Below are positions 26,570-34,836 of a stretch of DNA of 49,297 nucleotides, piece by piece. This DNA comes from an uncultured Eubacterium sp. (lineage in GTDB: Bacteria > Bacillota > Clostridia > Lachnospirales > Lachnospiraceae). Position 1 is the stretch's first letter. Each line of letters opens with the position of its first letter. The notes beneath the pieces were generated by a model. It searched no databases, was not told the DNA's origin, and worked only from the letters and a program-made list of their open reading frames with translations. The stretch lies in assembly GCA_900548465.1 (NCBI GenBank), contig URKY01000015.1, forward strand, positions 1 to 49,297. Reading direction: 5' to 3'. Both the position numbers and the translations under genes were made by a program.

Positions 26570-27079
26570 ATGAAACGTGAATTAATTGATGCAAGTCAGT
26601 TAGAATTAGAAGAGACAGTAGTATCAATCAAACGTGTTACTAAGGTAGTAAAGGGTGGACGTAATATGCGTTTCGCAGCTTTAGTAGTAGTTGGTGATAA
26701 ACATGGACACGTTGGTGCAGGTTTAGGAAAAGCAGCTGAAATTCCTGAAGCAATTCGTAAAGGCAAAGAAGATGCAATGAAGAACCTTATTACTGTTCCT
26801 ATGGATGAAAACAATAGTATTCCATATGATATTATTGGAAAATTCGGAAGTGCAGAAGTACTTCTTAAGAGAGCCAAAGAAGGTACCGGTGTTATCGCCG
26901 GAGGTCCTGCACGTAGTGTTGCAGAACTTGCTGGTATCACAAATATTCGTACAAAATCTTTAGGTTCTAAAAATAAGCAGAACGTAGTTCTTGCTACAAT
27001 TGAAGGATTAGCTGCATTAAAGACTCCGGAAGAAGTAGCTACACTTCGCGGTAAAACTGTAGAAGAGATTTTAGGCTAA
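26570..27079 (+). CDS. rpsE: 30S ribosomal protein S5
   Basis: 169 residues, full-length uS5, involved in mRNA decoding fidelity. [20 protein letters not shown] and [20 protein letters not shown] (double-stranded RNA-binding part), then [19 protein letters not shown]. Ribosome-binding site GAGGAGG. Confidence 0.98.
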   Translation: MKRELIDASQLELEETVVSIKRVTKVVKGGRNMRFAALVVVGDKHGHVGAGLGKAAEIPEAIRKGKEDAMKNLITVPMDENNSIPYDIIGKFGSAEVLLKRAKEGTGVIAGGPARSVAELAGITNIRTKSLGSKNKQNVVLATIEGLAALKTPEEVATLRGKTVEEILG

Positions 27080-27093
27080 GGGAGGATATTAAG

Positions 27094-27276
27094 ATGGCAG
27101 ATAAATTAAGAATTACTTTAGTAAAATCAACAATTGGAGCAGTTCCAAAAAATAAAAAGACTGCTGAAGCTTTAGGACTTACAAAGCTTAACAAGACAGT
27201 CGAAGTGCCTGATAATGCTGCAATCAGAGGAATGATTCAGAGAGTTAGACATTTAGTTAAAGTTGAAGAAATTTAA
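27094..27276 (+). CDS. rpmD: 50S ribosomal protein L30
   Basis: 60 residues, full-length uL30. KLRITLVKSTIGAVPKNKKT and AIRGMIQRVRHLVKVEE are diagnostic. Ribosome-binding site GGGAGG. Confidence 0.97.
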   Translation: MADKLRITLVKSTIGAVPKNKKTAEALGLTKLNKTVEVPDNAAIRGMIQRVRHLVKVEEI

Positions 27277-27297
27277 TTTAGATAAGGAGGTGCGACA

Positions 27298-27738
27298 ATG
27301 GATTTATCAAATTTAAAGCCTGCTGAAGGCTCAAAGCACAATGATAATTTCAGAAGAGGCCGTGGACATGGTTCAGGAAATGGTAAGACTGCAGGTAAGG
27401 GTCATAAGGGTCAGAAAGCTCGTTCAGGAAGCCCTAGACCAGGTTTCGAAGGTGGTCAGATGCCATTATACAGAAGAATTCCAAAGAGAGGCTTCACAAA
27501 TATTAATTCAAAGAACATTGTTGGTATCAATGTTACAGCTTTAGAAAGATTTGATAACGACGCTGTAGTAACTGTTGAAACATTGTTAGAAGCAGGCGTT
27601 ATTAAGAATGCCAGAGATGGCGTTAAGATTCTTGGGGATGGTGAATTAACGAAAAAGCTTACTGTAAAAGTAAATGCTTTTAGTGAAGGAGCTAAAGCTA
27701 AAATCGAAGCGGCAGGCGGAACTTGCGAGGTGATCTAA
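27298..27738 (+). CDS. rplO: 50S ribosomal protein L15
   Basis: 146 residues, full-length uL15. The glycine/arginine-rich N-terminal extension ([20 protein letters not shown]) and [17 protein letters not shown] are diagnostic. Its 3' end contains the ribosome-binding site of secY, which starts one base after the stop codon. Confidence 0.98.
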   Translation: MDLSNLKPAEGSKHNDNFRRGRGHGSGNGKTAGKGHKGQKARSGSPRPGFEGGQMPLYRRIPKRGFTNINSKNIVGINVTALERFDNDAVVTVETLLEAGVIKNARDGVKILGDGELTKKLTVKVNAFSEGAKAKIEAAGGTCEVI

Positions 27739-27739
27739 T

Positions 27740-29083
27740 ATGTTAGAAAACTTGAAGAAAGCCTTGAAGATTAAAGAAATAAGAAAAAGATTATGGTATA
27801 CATTTTTTATGCTTATAGTTGTAAGACTTGGATGCCAGATTCCAATTCCTTTTGTTAACAAAAGCTCTATTAGTGAAATAATGAGCAACTTTGCAAATGA
27901 TAATTTTAGCTTTTTTTCAGCCATCACAGGTGGTTCATTAGAGAAAATGTCAATATTTGCATTGAATATCACGCCGTACATTACAGCGTCAATTATTATT
28001 CAGTTATTAACAATAGCAATTCCAAAGCTTGATGAACTTCAGAAAGATGGAGAAGAAGGTAGAAAAAAATTAGCAGAAATCACACGTTATTTAACAGTTG
28101 GTTTAGCTCTTATCGAATCTACAGCAATGATTATTGGATTTGCAAACATGAAGATGTTTGACACAACAGCTGTTGCTTACGGTGACATGCATGCCATTAG
28201 AAAATGGGGTGTTATTGTAACAGGTATTTTGGCAATGACAGCCGGTTCAGCAGTTCTTATGTGGATTGGTGAACAGATTACCGAAAAGGGTGTAGGAAAT
28301 GGTATTTCAATAGTTCTTACTATTAACATTATTTCCGGAATGCCAAGTGACATCGCAAACTTATTTACAAACTTTGTATTTAAGGAAGGAATGTCAATAG
28401 GTGGAAGAATTCTTGCAGGAATAATTATTATAGGTGTTGTTGTAGGTATTGTGGTACTGGTAGTTATTCTGCAGGATGCAATTAGAAAAATTGCAGTACA
28501 GATGTCTCAGAAAGTTCAGGGAAGAAGACAGATAGGAGGACAGCAGTCAAATATACCTCTTAAGGTAAATACAGCTGGTGTTATTCCAATTATCTTTGCT
28601 TCATCGCTTTTACAGTTCCCAGTAGTAATTGCTTCATTTGTAGGAAAAGGTGAGGCAGAATGGACACATTACCTTAGTCAGTCATACTGGTGTGATCCTT
28701 CACAGATCAAGTATTCAATAGGTTTTATTGTATACTTGGTACTTATAGTATTCTTTGCATATTTCTATACATCAATAACATTTAACCCACGTGAGGTTGC
28801 TAAAAACCTTAACGACAGAGGTGGATTTATTCCTGGTATTAGAAGTGGAAAGCCTACAGTTGACTACTTAACAAAGATTTTGAATTACATTATCTTAATT
28901 GGTGCAGTTGGACTTATTATTGTTTCCATTATTCCAATTCTTGCTTCAGGTGTATTTGGAGCCAAGGTAGGTTTTGGTGGTACATCAATCATCATTATCG
29001 TAGGTGTTATAATTGAAACAATTCAATCTGTTAGATCAATGGTATCAGAAAGAAATTATAGTACTGTTAAGGGAATATTCTAA
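27740..29083 (+). CDS. secY: Preprotein translocase subunit SecY
   Basis: 447 residues, the ten-helix channel of the Sec translocon in the cytoplasmic membrane, through which the large exported proteins of this window would pass. Typical blocks: VVRLGCQIPIPFVN (helix 1 end), FALNITPYITASIIIQLL (helix 2), GNGISIVLTINIISGMPSD and NPREVAKNLNDRGGFIPGIR in the cytosolic C5 loop. Tightly linked to rplO (one-base gap, AGGTGAT ribosome-binding site inside rplO). Confidence 0.98.
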   Translation: MLENLKKALKIKEIRKRLWYTFFMLIVVRLGCQIPIPFVNKSSISEIMSNFANDNFSFFSAITGGSLEKMSIFALNITPYITASIIIQLLTIAIPKLDELQKDGEEGRKKLAEITRYLTVGLALIESTAMIIGFANMKMFDTTAVAYGDMHAIRKWGVIVTGILAMTAGSAVLMWIGEQITEKGVGNGISIVLTINIISGMPSDIANLFTNFVFKEGMSIGGRILAGIIIIGVVVGIVVLVVILQDAIRKIAVQMSQKVQGRRQIGGQQSNIPLKVNTAGVIPIIFASSLLQFPVVIASFVGKGEAEWTHYLSQSYWCDPSQIKYSIGFIVYLVLIVFFAYFYTSITFNPREVAKNLNDRGGFIPGIRSGKPTVDYLTKILNYIILIGAVGLIIVSIIPILASGVFGAKVGFGGTSIIIIVGVIIETIQSVRSMVSERNYSTVKGIF

Positions 29084-29091
29084 ATATATAC

Positions 29092-29120
29092 TTAGGGGAC
29101 AGTGTAACACTGCCCCCTAA
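29092..29120 (+). other. Strong hairpin between secY and adk
   Basis: TTAGGGG-A-CAGTG pairs with CACTG-C-CCCCTAA around a TAA loop, with a single A/C mismatch. It follows the secY stop by 8 bases. No T-run follows, so it may be an attenuator, a processing site, or a block to 3'-5' decay that sets the adk-map-infA level relative to secY. Confidence 0.55.
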
Positions 29121-29831
<711 letters not shown>

Positions 29832-29835
29832 AGCG

Positions 29836-30585
29836 ATGCCAGTAACAATTAAATCAGAAAGAGAAATAAATTTGATGCGTGAAGCCGGTAAGATTCTTGC
29901 AAAGGTTCATGAAGAACTTGCAAAGGAAGTAAAAGCCGGAATGTCATCATATCAGATAGATAAAATTTGCGAAGAAATGATTAGAAGTTATGATTGTATT
30001 CCATCATTCCTTGGATATGAAGGTTATCCTGGAAGTGTATGCATATCAATAAATGATGAGGTAGTACATGGACTTCCAAGCAAAGATAAAATAATTAAAG
30101 ATGGTGATATAGTAAGTCTTGACACAGGTGTTATCTGGAAGGGATATCAGTCTGATGCAGCAAGAACAATTGCCATAGGTGAAATCAGTAAAGAAGCACA
30201 ACAGTTAATTGATGTAACAAAACAAAGCTTTTTTGAAGGAATAAAATTCGCAAAAGAGGGAAATCATCTTTATGATATATCAGCAGCAATTGGTGATTAT
30301 GCAGAAAAGTTTGGATATGGCGTTGTAAGAGAACTTGTTGGTCACGGCATTGGAACAGAAATGCATGAAGATCCACAGATTCCAAACTTCCGTCAGAGAA
30401 GAAGAGGATTAAAGTTACAGGCAGGTATGACATTGGCGATTGAGCCTATGATAAACATGGGAAGACCTGATGTGGCATGGATGGATGATGATTGGACAGT
30501 AGTTACAGATGACGGCTCACTATCAGCACACTATGAAAATACAATACTGATAACAAAGGGTGAACCTGAAATCTTATCACTCTAA
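29836..30585 (+). CDS. map: Methionine aminopeptidase type I
   Basis: 249 residues. Removes the initiator Met from nascent proteins with a two-metal centre. Metal ligands are visible in SLDTGVIWKGYQSDAAR (two Asp), GHGIGTEMHEDPQIPN (His), AIEPMINMG (Glu) and ENTILIT (Glu). No N-terminal zinc finger or SH3-binding extension. The ribosome-binding site AGGAG lies inside the end of adk. In many Firmicutes a small KOW-domain gene separates map from infA; none is present here. Confidence 0.96.
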   Translation: MPVTIKSEREINLMREAGKILAKVHEELAKEVKAGMSSYQIDKICEEMIRSYDCIPSFLGYEGYPGSVCISINDEVVHGLPSKDKIIKDGDIVSLDTGVIWKGYQSDAARTIAIGEISKEAQQLIDVTKQSFFEGIKFAKEGNHLYDISAAIGDYAEKFGYGVVRELVGHGIGTEMHEDPQIPNFRQRRRGLKLQAGMTLAIEPMINMGRPDVAWMDDDWTVVTDDGSLSAHYENTILITKGEPEILSL

Positions 30586-30603
30586 AATATAGGAGGACTA
30601 AAA

Positions 30604-30822
30604 ATGTCAAAAGCAGATGTAATTGAAATAGAAGGTAAAGTTGTAGAAAAGTTACCTAATGCAATGTTCAGAGTAGAATTAGAAAATGGTCATATAGTGC
30701 TTGCACATATTAGCGGTAAGCTTAGAATGAACTATATAAAGATACTTCCCGGCGACACAGTAACAATTGAAATGTCACCATACGATCTCTCAAAGGGAAG
30801 AATCATATGGCGTGACAAATAA
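30604..30822 (+). CDS. infA: Translation initiation factor IF-1
   Basis: 72 residues, full length, an OB-fold factor that blocks the A site during initiation. [37 protein letters not shown] and [20 protein letters not shown] are diagnostic. It starts 18 bases after map behind TAGGAGG. The transcript is followed at once by a strong symmetrical terminator. Confidence 0.98.
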   Translation: MSKADVIEIEGKVVEKLPNAMFRVELENGHIVLAHISGKLRMNYIKILPGDTVTIEMSPYDLSKGRIIWRDK

Positions 30823-30829
30823 ACAACGC

Positions 30830-30892
30830 AAACAAAAAAACTCAAATAAAAAATGTATGCTTGCATACATTTTTTATTTTGATTTTTTGTTT
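30830..30892. terminator. Symmetrical terminator after infA
   Basis: A near-perfect AT-rich palindrome. The central arms (30844-30860 and 30863-30879, AAAAAATGTATGC / GCATACATTTTTT core) pair over 17 bases with a two-base gap. Outer A-rich and T-rich tracts continue the pairing to 30830 and 30892. The T-runs on the + strand fit termination after infA; the symmetry would also allow termination on the minus strand. Confidence 0.85.
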
Positions 30893-30950
30893 ATGCTGCG
30901 CAGCAGCGCAGTGAGATGTAGCGTAGCGAAATCGAGCTGGCGTTGTGAAA
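30892..30950 (+). repeat. Possible degenerate copy of the palindromic element (copy 4)
   Basis: Contains a hairpin GCTGC-GCA-GCAGC (30895-30907), then GAGATGTAGCGTAGCGAAATCG (30912-30933), which resembles the GAG-TTAGCG...GCAATCG part of the other copies read in the same orientation. The outer half of the core is missing. An outer pair CAACGC (30824-30829) / GCGTTG (30940-30945) encloses both this segment and the infA terminator. Similarity is limited. Confidence 0.4.
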
Positions 30951-30953
30951 GTT

Positions 30954-31183
30954 GTGGTAAATAAATGTAAGATTGCAACAATTACATAATATGTTTTTTA
31001 AAACGTGTTGTGTTTCTGCCTTTGCTGCGCTGCTTATTAACGATTGCCTCCGCTAACTCGTTGCTTCGCAACTCAGACAAAGCTCCGGCAACCGTAGCTA
31101 TGCTCGCAAAGCCCACGAAACACTGCCAATTGTTTTGAAAAACATATTATGTAATTGCTGCAATCCTTAATTTTATCAACCAC
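30954..31183 (-). repeat. Palindromic intergenic element (copy 2)
   Basis: A 230-bp imperfect palindrome. The outer arms 30954-31004 and 31132-31183 pair almost throughout, including the shared stretch CAATTACATAATATG. The core 31020-31111 is closed by CTTTGC / GCAAAG. Read on the minus strand it contains the hairpin GTTGC-GAA-GCAAC (31060-31072), a TTAGCG/CGTTAA hairpin and a GCATAGCTAC...GGAGCTT hairpin. The core matches copy 3 in layout and in many positions; the arms do not. No open reading frame is supported. It lies between infA and rpmJ, which are usually adjacent. Confidence 0.8.
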
Positions 31184-31188
31184 GAAGA

Positions 31189-31211
31189 ACTGGATTTAGT
31201 GATTTTCCAGT
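31189..31211 (+). other. Small hairpin upstream of the rpmJ promoter
   Basis: Perfect 6-bp stem ACTGGA (31189-31194) / TCCAGT (31206-31211) with an 11-base loop. No T-run follows. Role unknown. Confidence 0.35.
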
Positions 31212-31276
31212 GGCTTTTAACTTAAAAGAGGAAAAGTATTAACAAAAAATAAAAATAAAAAAGTTTAAAAAAGTCC

Positions 31277-31305
31277 TTGTAATAATTTTACATCTATGAT
31301 ACTAT
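31277..31305 (+). promoter_or_regulatory. Promoter of rpmJ and the alpha operon, inside an inverted repeat
   Basis: -35 TTGTAA (31277-31282), 17-base spacer, -10 TACTAT (31300-31305), giving a start near 31312. The promoter lies exactly between AAAAAAGTCC (31267-31276) and GGACTTTTTT (31313-31322), a perfect 10-bp inverted repeat. It restarts transcription after the infA terminator. Confidence 0.65.
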
Positions 31306-31341
31306 TGTATTCGGACTTTTTTGTGGAAGGAGGATTTTACA

Positions 31342-31455
31342 GTGAAAGTTAGATCATCAGTAAAACCAATTTGTGAAAAATGCAAAGTCATTAAAAGAAA
31401 AGGTATCGTAAGAGTAATCTGCGAGAACCCAAAACACAAACAGCGTCAGGGCTAA
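31342..31455 (+). CDS. rpmJ: 50S ribosomal protein L36
   Basis: 37 residues. [20 protein letters not shown] followed by [17 protein letters not shown]. The zinc ligands are present (C11, C14, C27, H32). It starts with GTG, 7 bases after GGAAGGAGGA. The first three residues and the length are standard for the zinc-binding form. Confidence 0.95.
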   Translation: MKVRSSVKPICEKCKVIKRKGIVRVICENPKHKQRQG

Positions 31456-31750
31456 TAGCCTTAGAATTACAGTGAATGATGTATAATTGTTCACTTGTTT
31501 GTGTGTCTGCAGTTAAATAGTATAACTGCGATGAACAAGCGGCTGCAGTGGCTAAAGTGTGCTGTATAGTATCTAGTAGAGTACATAGAGGTCACTATCA
31601 AATATGAGGGAGAATTCCCTGGAATTATTAATAAGAAAAATTGCTGAACTTATTAATAGGTAGAAACTTTAAACGATGAGTTTTGGGGTGTGCACATCAT
31701 TTCAGACGCGTTGAGCGGGCTGCATTATTTCGGAATTCATACAAATTAAC
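31456..31750 (+). promoter_or_regulatory. Structured leader region before rpsM
   Basis: A gap of about 300 bases between rpmJ and rpsM with strong folding potential. TTGTTCA (31487-31493) can pair with TGAACAA and encloses a perfect hairpin GCAGTTA / TAACTGC. CTTGTT/AACAAG offers a competing pairing. AGGGA/TCCCT and TATTAATAAG/CTTATTAATA hairpins follow. A TATAAT box at 31482-31487 has only a weak -35 (TTAGAA, 15-base spacing), so a second promoter is possible. By analogy with S4-controlled alpha operons this may be an autoregulatory leader (inference). Confidence 0.5.
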
Positions 31751-31767
31751 TAATGGAGGTTATACAC

Positions 31768-32136
31768 ATGGCTCGTATTTCAGGTGTTGATTTACCAAGA
31801 GAAAAGAGAGTTGAAATTGGTTTGACTTATATTTATGGAATCGGTATTTCAAGCTCTAAGAGAATTTTAACAGAAGCTGGTGTTAATCCTGATACAAGAT
31901 GTAAGGATTTAACAGATGACGAAGTTAAGAAGATTAGTGATGTTATCGATGCAAGTCAGACAGTAGAAGGTGATTTAAGAAGAGAAATCGCTTTAAACAT
32001 TAAGAGATTACAGGAAATAGGATGCTATAGAGGCATTCGTCATAGACGTGGACTTCCTGTTCGTGGCCAGAATACAAAGAACAATGCCAGAACAAGAAAA
32101 GGTCCTAAGAGAACTGTAGCAAACAAGAAAAAATAG
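31768..32136 (+). CDS. rpsM: 30S ribosomal protein S13
   Basis: 122 residues, full-length uS13 of the 30S head. [20 protein letters not shown] and [20 protein letters not shown] are diagnostic. An ATG at 31753 is in frame, but the GGAGG ribosome-binding site lies between it and 31768, so 31768 is the start. Confidence 0.97.
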   Translation: MARISGVDLPREKRVEIGLTYIYGIGISSSKRILTEAGVNPDTRCKDLTDDEVKKISDVIDASQTVEGDLRREIALNIKRLQEIGCYRGIRHRRGLPVRGQNTKNNARTRKGPKRTVANKKK

Positions 32137-32166
32137 AAAAACCCATAAGGGAGGTTAGTTTAGAAA

Positions 32167-32562
32167 ATGGCTAAGAAAGTTACAAAGAAAGTGACAAAAA
32201 AGCGTGTTAAGAAAAACGTTGAACACGGACAGGCACACATCCAGGCATCATTCAACAATACAATTGTCACATTGACAGATGCTGAAGGAAATGCTTTATC
32301 ATGGGCAAGTGCTGGCGGTCTGGGATTTAGAGGTTCAAAGAAATCTACTCCTTATGCAGCTCAGATGGCAGCAGAAACTGCAACAAAAGCAGCTCTAGTA
32401 CATGGTTTAAAATCAGTAGACGTTATGGTAAAGGGTCCAGGATCAGGTAGAGAAGCAGCTATTCGTGCACTCGCTACATGCGGACTTGAAGTTACATCAA
32501 TTAAGGACGTAACTCCGGTTCCACATAATGGATGTCGCCCACCAAAACGTAGAAGAGTCTAA
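32167..32562 (+). CDS. rpsK: 30S ribosomal protein S11
   Basis: 131 residues, full-length uS11 of the 30S platform. [31 protein letters not shown] and [16 protein letters not shown] are diagnostic. The lysine-rich N-terminus is usual in Firmicutes. Ribosome-binding site GGGAGG. Confidence 0.98.
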   Translation: MAKKVTKKVTKKRVKKNVEHGQAHIQASFNNTIVTLTDAEGNALSWASAGGLGFRGSKKSTPYAAQMAAETATKAALVHGLKSVDVMVKGPGSGREAAIRALATCGLEVTSIKDVTPVPHNGCRPPKRRRV

Positions 32563-32580
32563 TTTAGGAGGGAATAAAGA

Positions 32581-33174
32581 ATGGCAGTAAATAGAGTTCC
32601 TGTTCTTAAAAGATGTAGATCACTTGGTTTAGATCCAATTTATTTAGGAATAGATAAGAAGTCAAATAGAAATTCAAACAGATCTAATAGAAAAATGAGT
32701 GAATATGGTCTTCAGTTAAGAGAAAAACAGAAAGCTAAATTCATTTATGGTGTATTAGAAAAGCCTTTCAGAAATTACTACAAGAAGGCACAGAAGAAAC
32801 CTGGACAGACAGGTGAAAATCTTATGATCATGCTGGAAACAAGACTTGACAATGTAATATTCCGTATGGGATTTGCTAGAACAAGAAAAGAAGCAAGACA
32901 GATTGTAGATCATAAACATGTTTTGGTAAATGGTAAGCAGGTTAACATTCCTTCATACCTTATCAAAGTTGGAGATGTTATTGAAATCAAAGAGGACTGC
33001 AAGGGTTCACAGAGATATAAAGATATCATCGAAGTAACTGGTGGAAGAACAGTCCCAGCATGGGTTGAAGTAGACCAGGATAATCTTAAGGGTGAAATCA
33101 AAGAACTTCCAAAGAGAGAAGAAATTGATGTACCTGTAGATGAAATGCTTATTGTCGAATTATATTCTAAGTAA
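32581..33174 (+). CDS. rpsD: 30S ribosomal protein S4
   Basis: 197 residues, uS4, an early 16S rRNA binder with an S4 domain (residues about 88-150, LETRLDNVIFRMGFARTRKE, VLVNGKQVNIPSYLIKVGD). The N-terminus (AVNRVPVLKRCRSLGLDP) has no complete Cys4 zinc site, so this is the zinc-free type. In other bacteria S4 represses the alpha operon through its leader. Confidence 0.97.
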   Translation: MAVNRVPVLKRCRSLGLDPIYLGIDKKSNRNSNRSNRKMSEYGLQLREKQKAKFIYGVLEKPFRNYYKKAQKKPGQTGENLMIMLETRLDNVIFRMGFARTRKEARQIVDHKHVLVNGKQVNIPSYLIKVGDVIEIKEDCKGSQRYKDIIEVTGGRTVPAWVEVDQDNLKGEIKELPKREEIDVPVDEMLIVELYSK

Positions 33175-33241
33175 AATTAATTTTATTTATATATTGTTCC
33201 CAATAGGTTTAAGCAATTCCCAATAAAGGAGGGGCTAATTA

Positions 33242-34201
33242 GTGTTCGATTTTGAGAAACCAAATATTTTAGTAGAAAAATCAGATGATGGAAGATATGG
33301 TAAGTTTGTAGTAGAACCGCTTGAAAGAGGTTACGGTACAACACTTGGTAATGCATTAAGAAGAATTATGCTTTCATCATTACCAGGATCAGCTGTAAGC
33401 CAGATTAAGATTGACGGAGTTCTTCATGAATTCAGCTCAGTACCTGGTGTGAAAGAAGATGTTACAGAGATTGTTTTAAATATTAAACAGCTCGAAATTA
33501 AAAATAACAGTACAACAGATGAACCAAAGATTGCTCATATTGATGTGACTGGAGACCAGGTAGTTACAGCTGCTGATATCCAGGCAGATTCTGATATTGA
33601 AATCTTAAACCCTGATTTAGTTATTGCTACTCTTAATGGTGGTGCTGACAGCAGACTCAGCATGGAATTAATAATAACTAAAGGAAGAGGTTATGTAAGT
33701 TCAGATAAGAATAAGAATGACAGTTTGCCAATAGGTGTTATTGCTGTTGATTCTATTTACACACCGGTAGACAGAGTTAATATGTCAGTTGAAAATACTC
33801 GTGTAGGTCAGGTTACTGACTTCGATAAACTTACATTAGATGTGTATACTAACGGTACAATGGATACAGATGAAGCCGTAAGTTTGGCATCAAAAGTTCT
33901 TTGCGAACACTTAAAGTTATTCATTGATCTTTCTGAAACTTCAAAGGATATTGAAGTAATTGCAGAGCCGGTTGATGATGAAATTGATAAAGTGTTAGAA
34001 ATGAACATCGATGAATTAGAGTTATCAGTTCGTTCATACAATTGTTTGAAGAGAGCAGGTATCAATACAGTCGAGGAATTAGTAAACAAGACTTCAGATG
34101 ATATGATGAAGGTTAGAAACCTTGGTCGTAAATCATTAGAAGAAGTGCTTGCTAAGTTAAAAGAACTCGGCCTTTCATTGAAACCAAGCGACGAAAACTA
34201 A
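33242..34201 (+). CDS. rpoA: RNA polymerase alpha subunit
   Basis: 319 residues. N-terminal domain to about residue 230 ([40 protein letters not shown]) for assembly, then a linker and the C-terminal domain (about 250-319, [35 protein letters not shown]) that contacts UP elements and activators. Starts with GTG behind AAAGGAGGGG. Full length. Confidence 0.98.
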   Translation: MFDFEKPNILVEKSDDGRYGKFVVEPLERGYGTTLGNALRRIMLSSLPGSAVSQIKIDGVLHEFSSVPGVKEDVTEIVLNIKQLEIKNNSTTDEPKIAHIDVTGDQVVTAADIQADSDIEILNPDLVIATLNGGADSRLSMELIITKGRGYVSSDKNKNDSLPIGVIAVDSIYTPVDRVNMSVENTRVGQVTDFDKLTLDVYTNGTMDTDEAVSLASKVLCEHLKLFIDLSETSKDIEVIAEPVDDEIDKVLEMNIDELELSVRSYNCLKRAGINTVEELVNKTSDDMMKVRNLGRKSLEEVLAKLKELGLSLKPSDEN

Positions 34202-34237
34202 TAAACAAAAGTTTATTAGCATTATGGAGGTAATAAA

Positions 34238-34747
34238 ATGGCAGGTTATAGAAAACTTGGAAGAACTTCAAGTCAGAGAAAAGCTTTAATTAGAGGTCAG
34301 GTGACTAGTCTTTTAAATAACGGCAAGATTGTTACAACTGAAAGCAGAGCTAAGGAAGTTAGCAAAGTTGCAGAAGGTCTTATTGCTTTGGCAGTAAAAG
34401 AAAAAGACAACTTTGACGAAGTTGAAGTAACAGCTAAGGTTGCTCGTAAAGATAAAGACGGTAAGAGAGTTAAAGAAGTTGTTGATGGCAAGAAAGTAAC
34501 AGTTTTCGATGAAGTAAAGAAAACTATTAAGAAGGATCAGCCTTCTCGTCTTCATGCCAGACGTCAGATGAACAAAGTTCTTTATACAGTTAATAAAAAT
34601 GAATCAAAGTCAACAGACTTGACAAATAAGTTATTTAACGAAATTGCTCCAAAGTACGAAAGCCGTAAAGGTGGCTACACAAGAATCGTTAAGATTGGTC
34701 AGCGTAAAGGTGACGCAGCAATGGAAGTTTTACTTGAATTAGTTTAG
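34238..34747 (+). CDS. rplQ: 50S ribosomal protein L17 with a central insertion
   Basis: 169 residues, longer than the roughly 115-130 residues common for bL17. The conserved start ([20 protein letters not shown]) and end ([20 protein letters not shown], then [18 protein letters not shown]) are intact. A charged insertion of about 45-50 residues lies roughly at residues 57-105 ([20 protein letters not shown] and following). The insertion is lysine-rich and keeps the frame without stops. Last gene of the alpha operon, followed by a terminator. Confidence 0.95.
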   Translation: MAGYRKLGRTSSQRKALIRGQVTSLLNNGKIVTTESRAKEVSKVAEGLIALAVKEKDNFDEVEVTAKVARKDKDGKRVKEVVDGKKVTVFDEVKKTIKKDQPSRLHARRQMNKVLYTVNKNESKSTDLTNKLFNEIAPKYESRKGGYTRIVKIGQRKGDAAMEVLLELV

Positions 34748-34768
34748 AGCAAAGCGCAATTATAATAA

Positions 34769-34818
34769 AAGAGGAAAACTACTGTCGTGTTTGCACGGAC
34801 AATGGTTTTTCTCTTTTT
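34769..34818 (+). terminator. Rho-independent terminator after rplQ
   Basis: AAGAGGAAAAC pairs with GTTTTTCTCTT (one mismatch) and the inner part pairs GTC-GTG with CAC-GGAC around a TTTG loop; a run of seven T follows. It ends the ribosomal super-operon. Confidence 0.85.
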
Positions 34819-34836
34819 TTCTCTTGGAGGAAATAT

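Noticed and set aside
30767..30964. Possible 65-residue reading frame overlapping the infA end
   Set aside because: It overlaps infA, runs through the terminator palindrome and the repeat element, and has no convincing ribosome-binding site.
30954..31183. Palindromic element as a classical MITE or insertion sequence
   Set aside because: The terminal inverted arms are not shared with the other copies and no target-site duplication or transposase was seen; kept as a repeat of unknown type.
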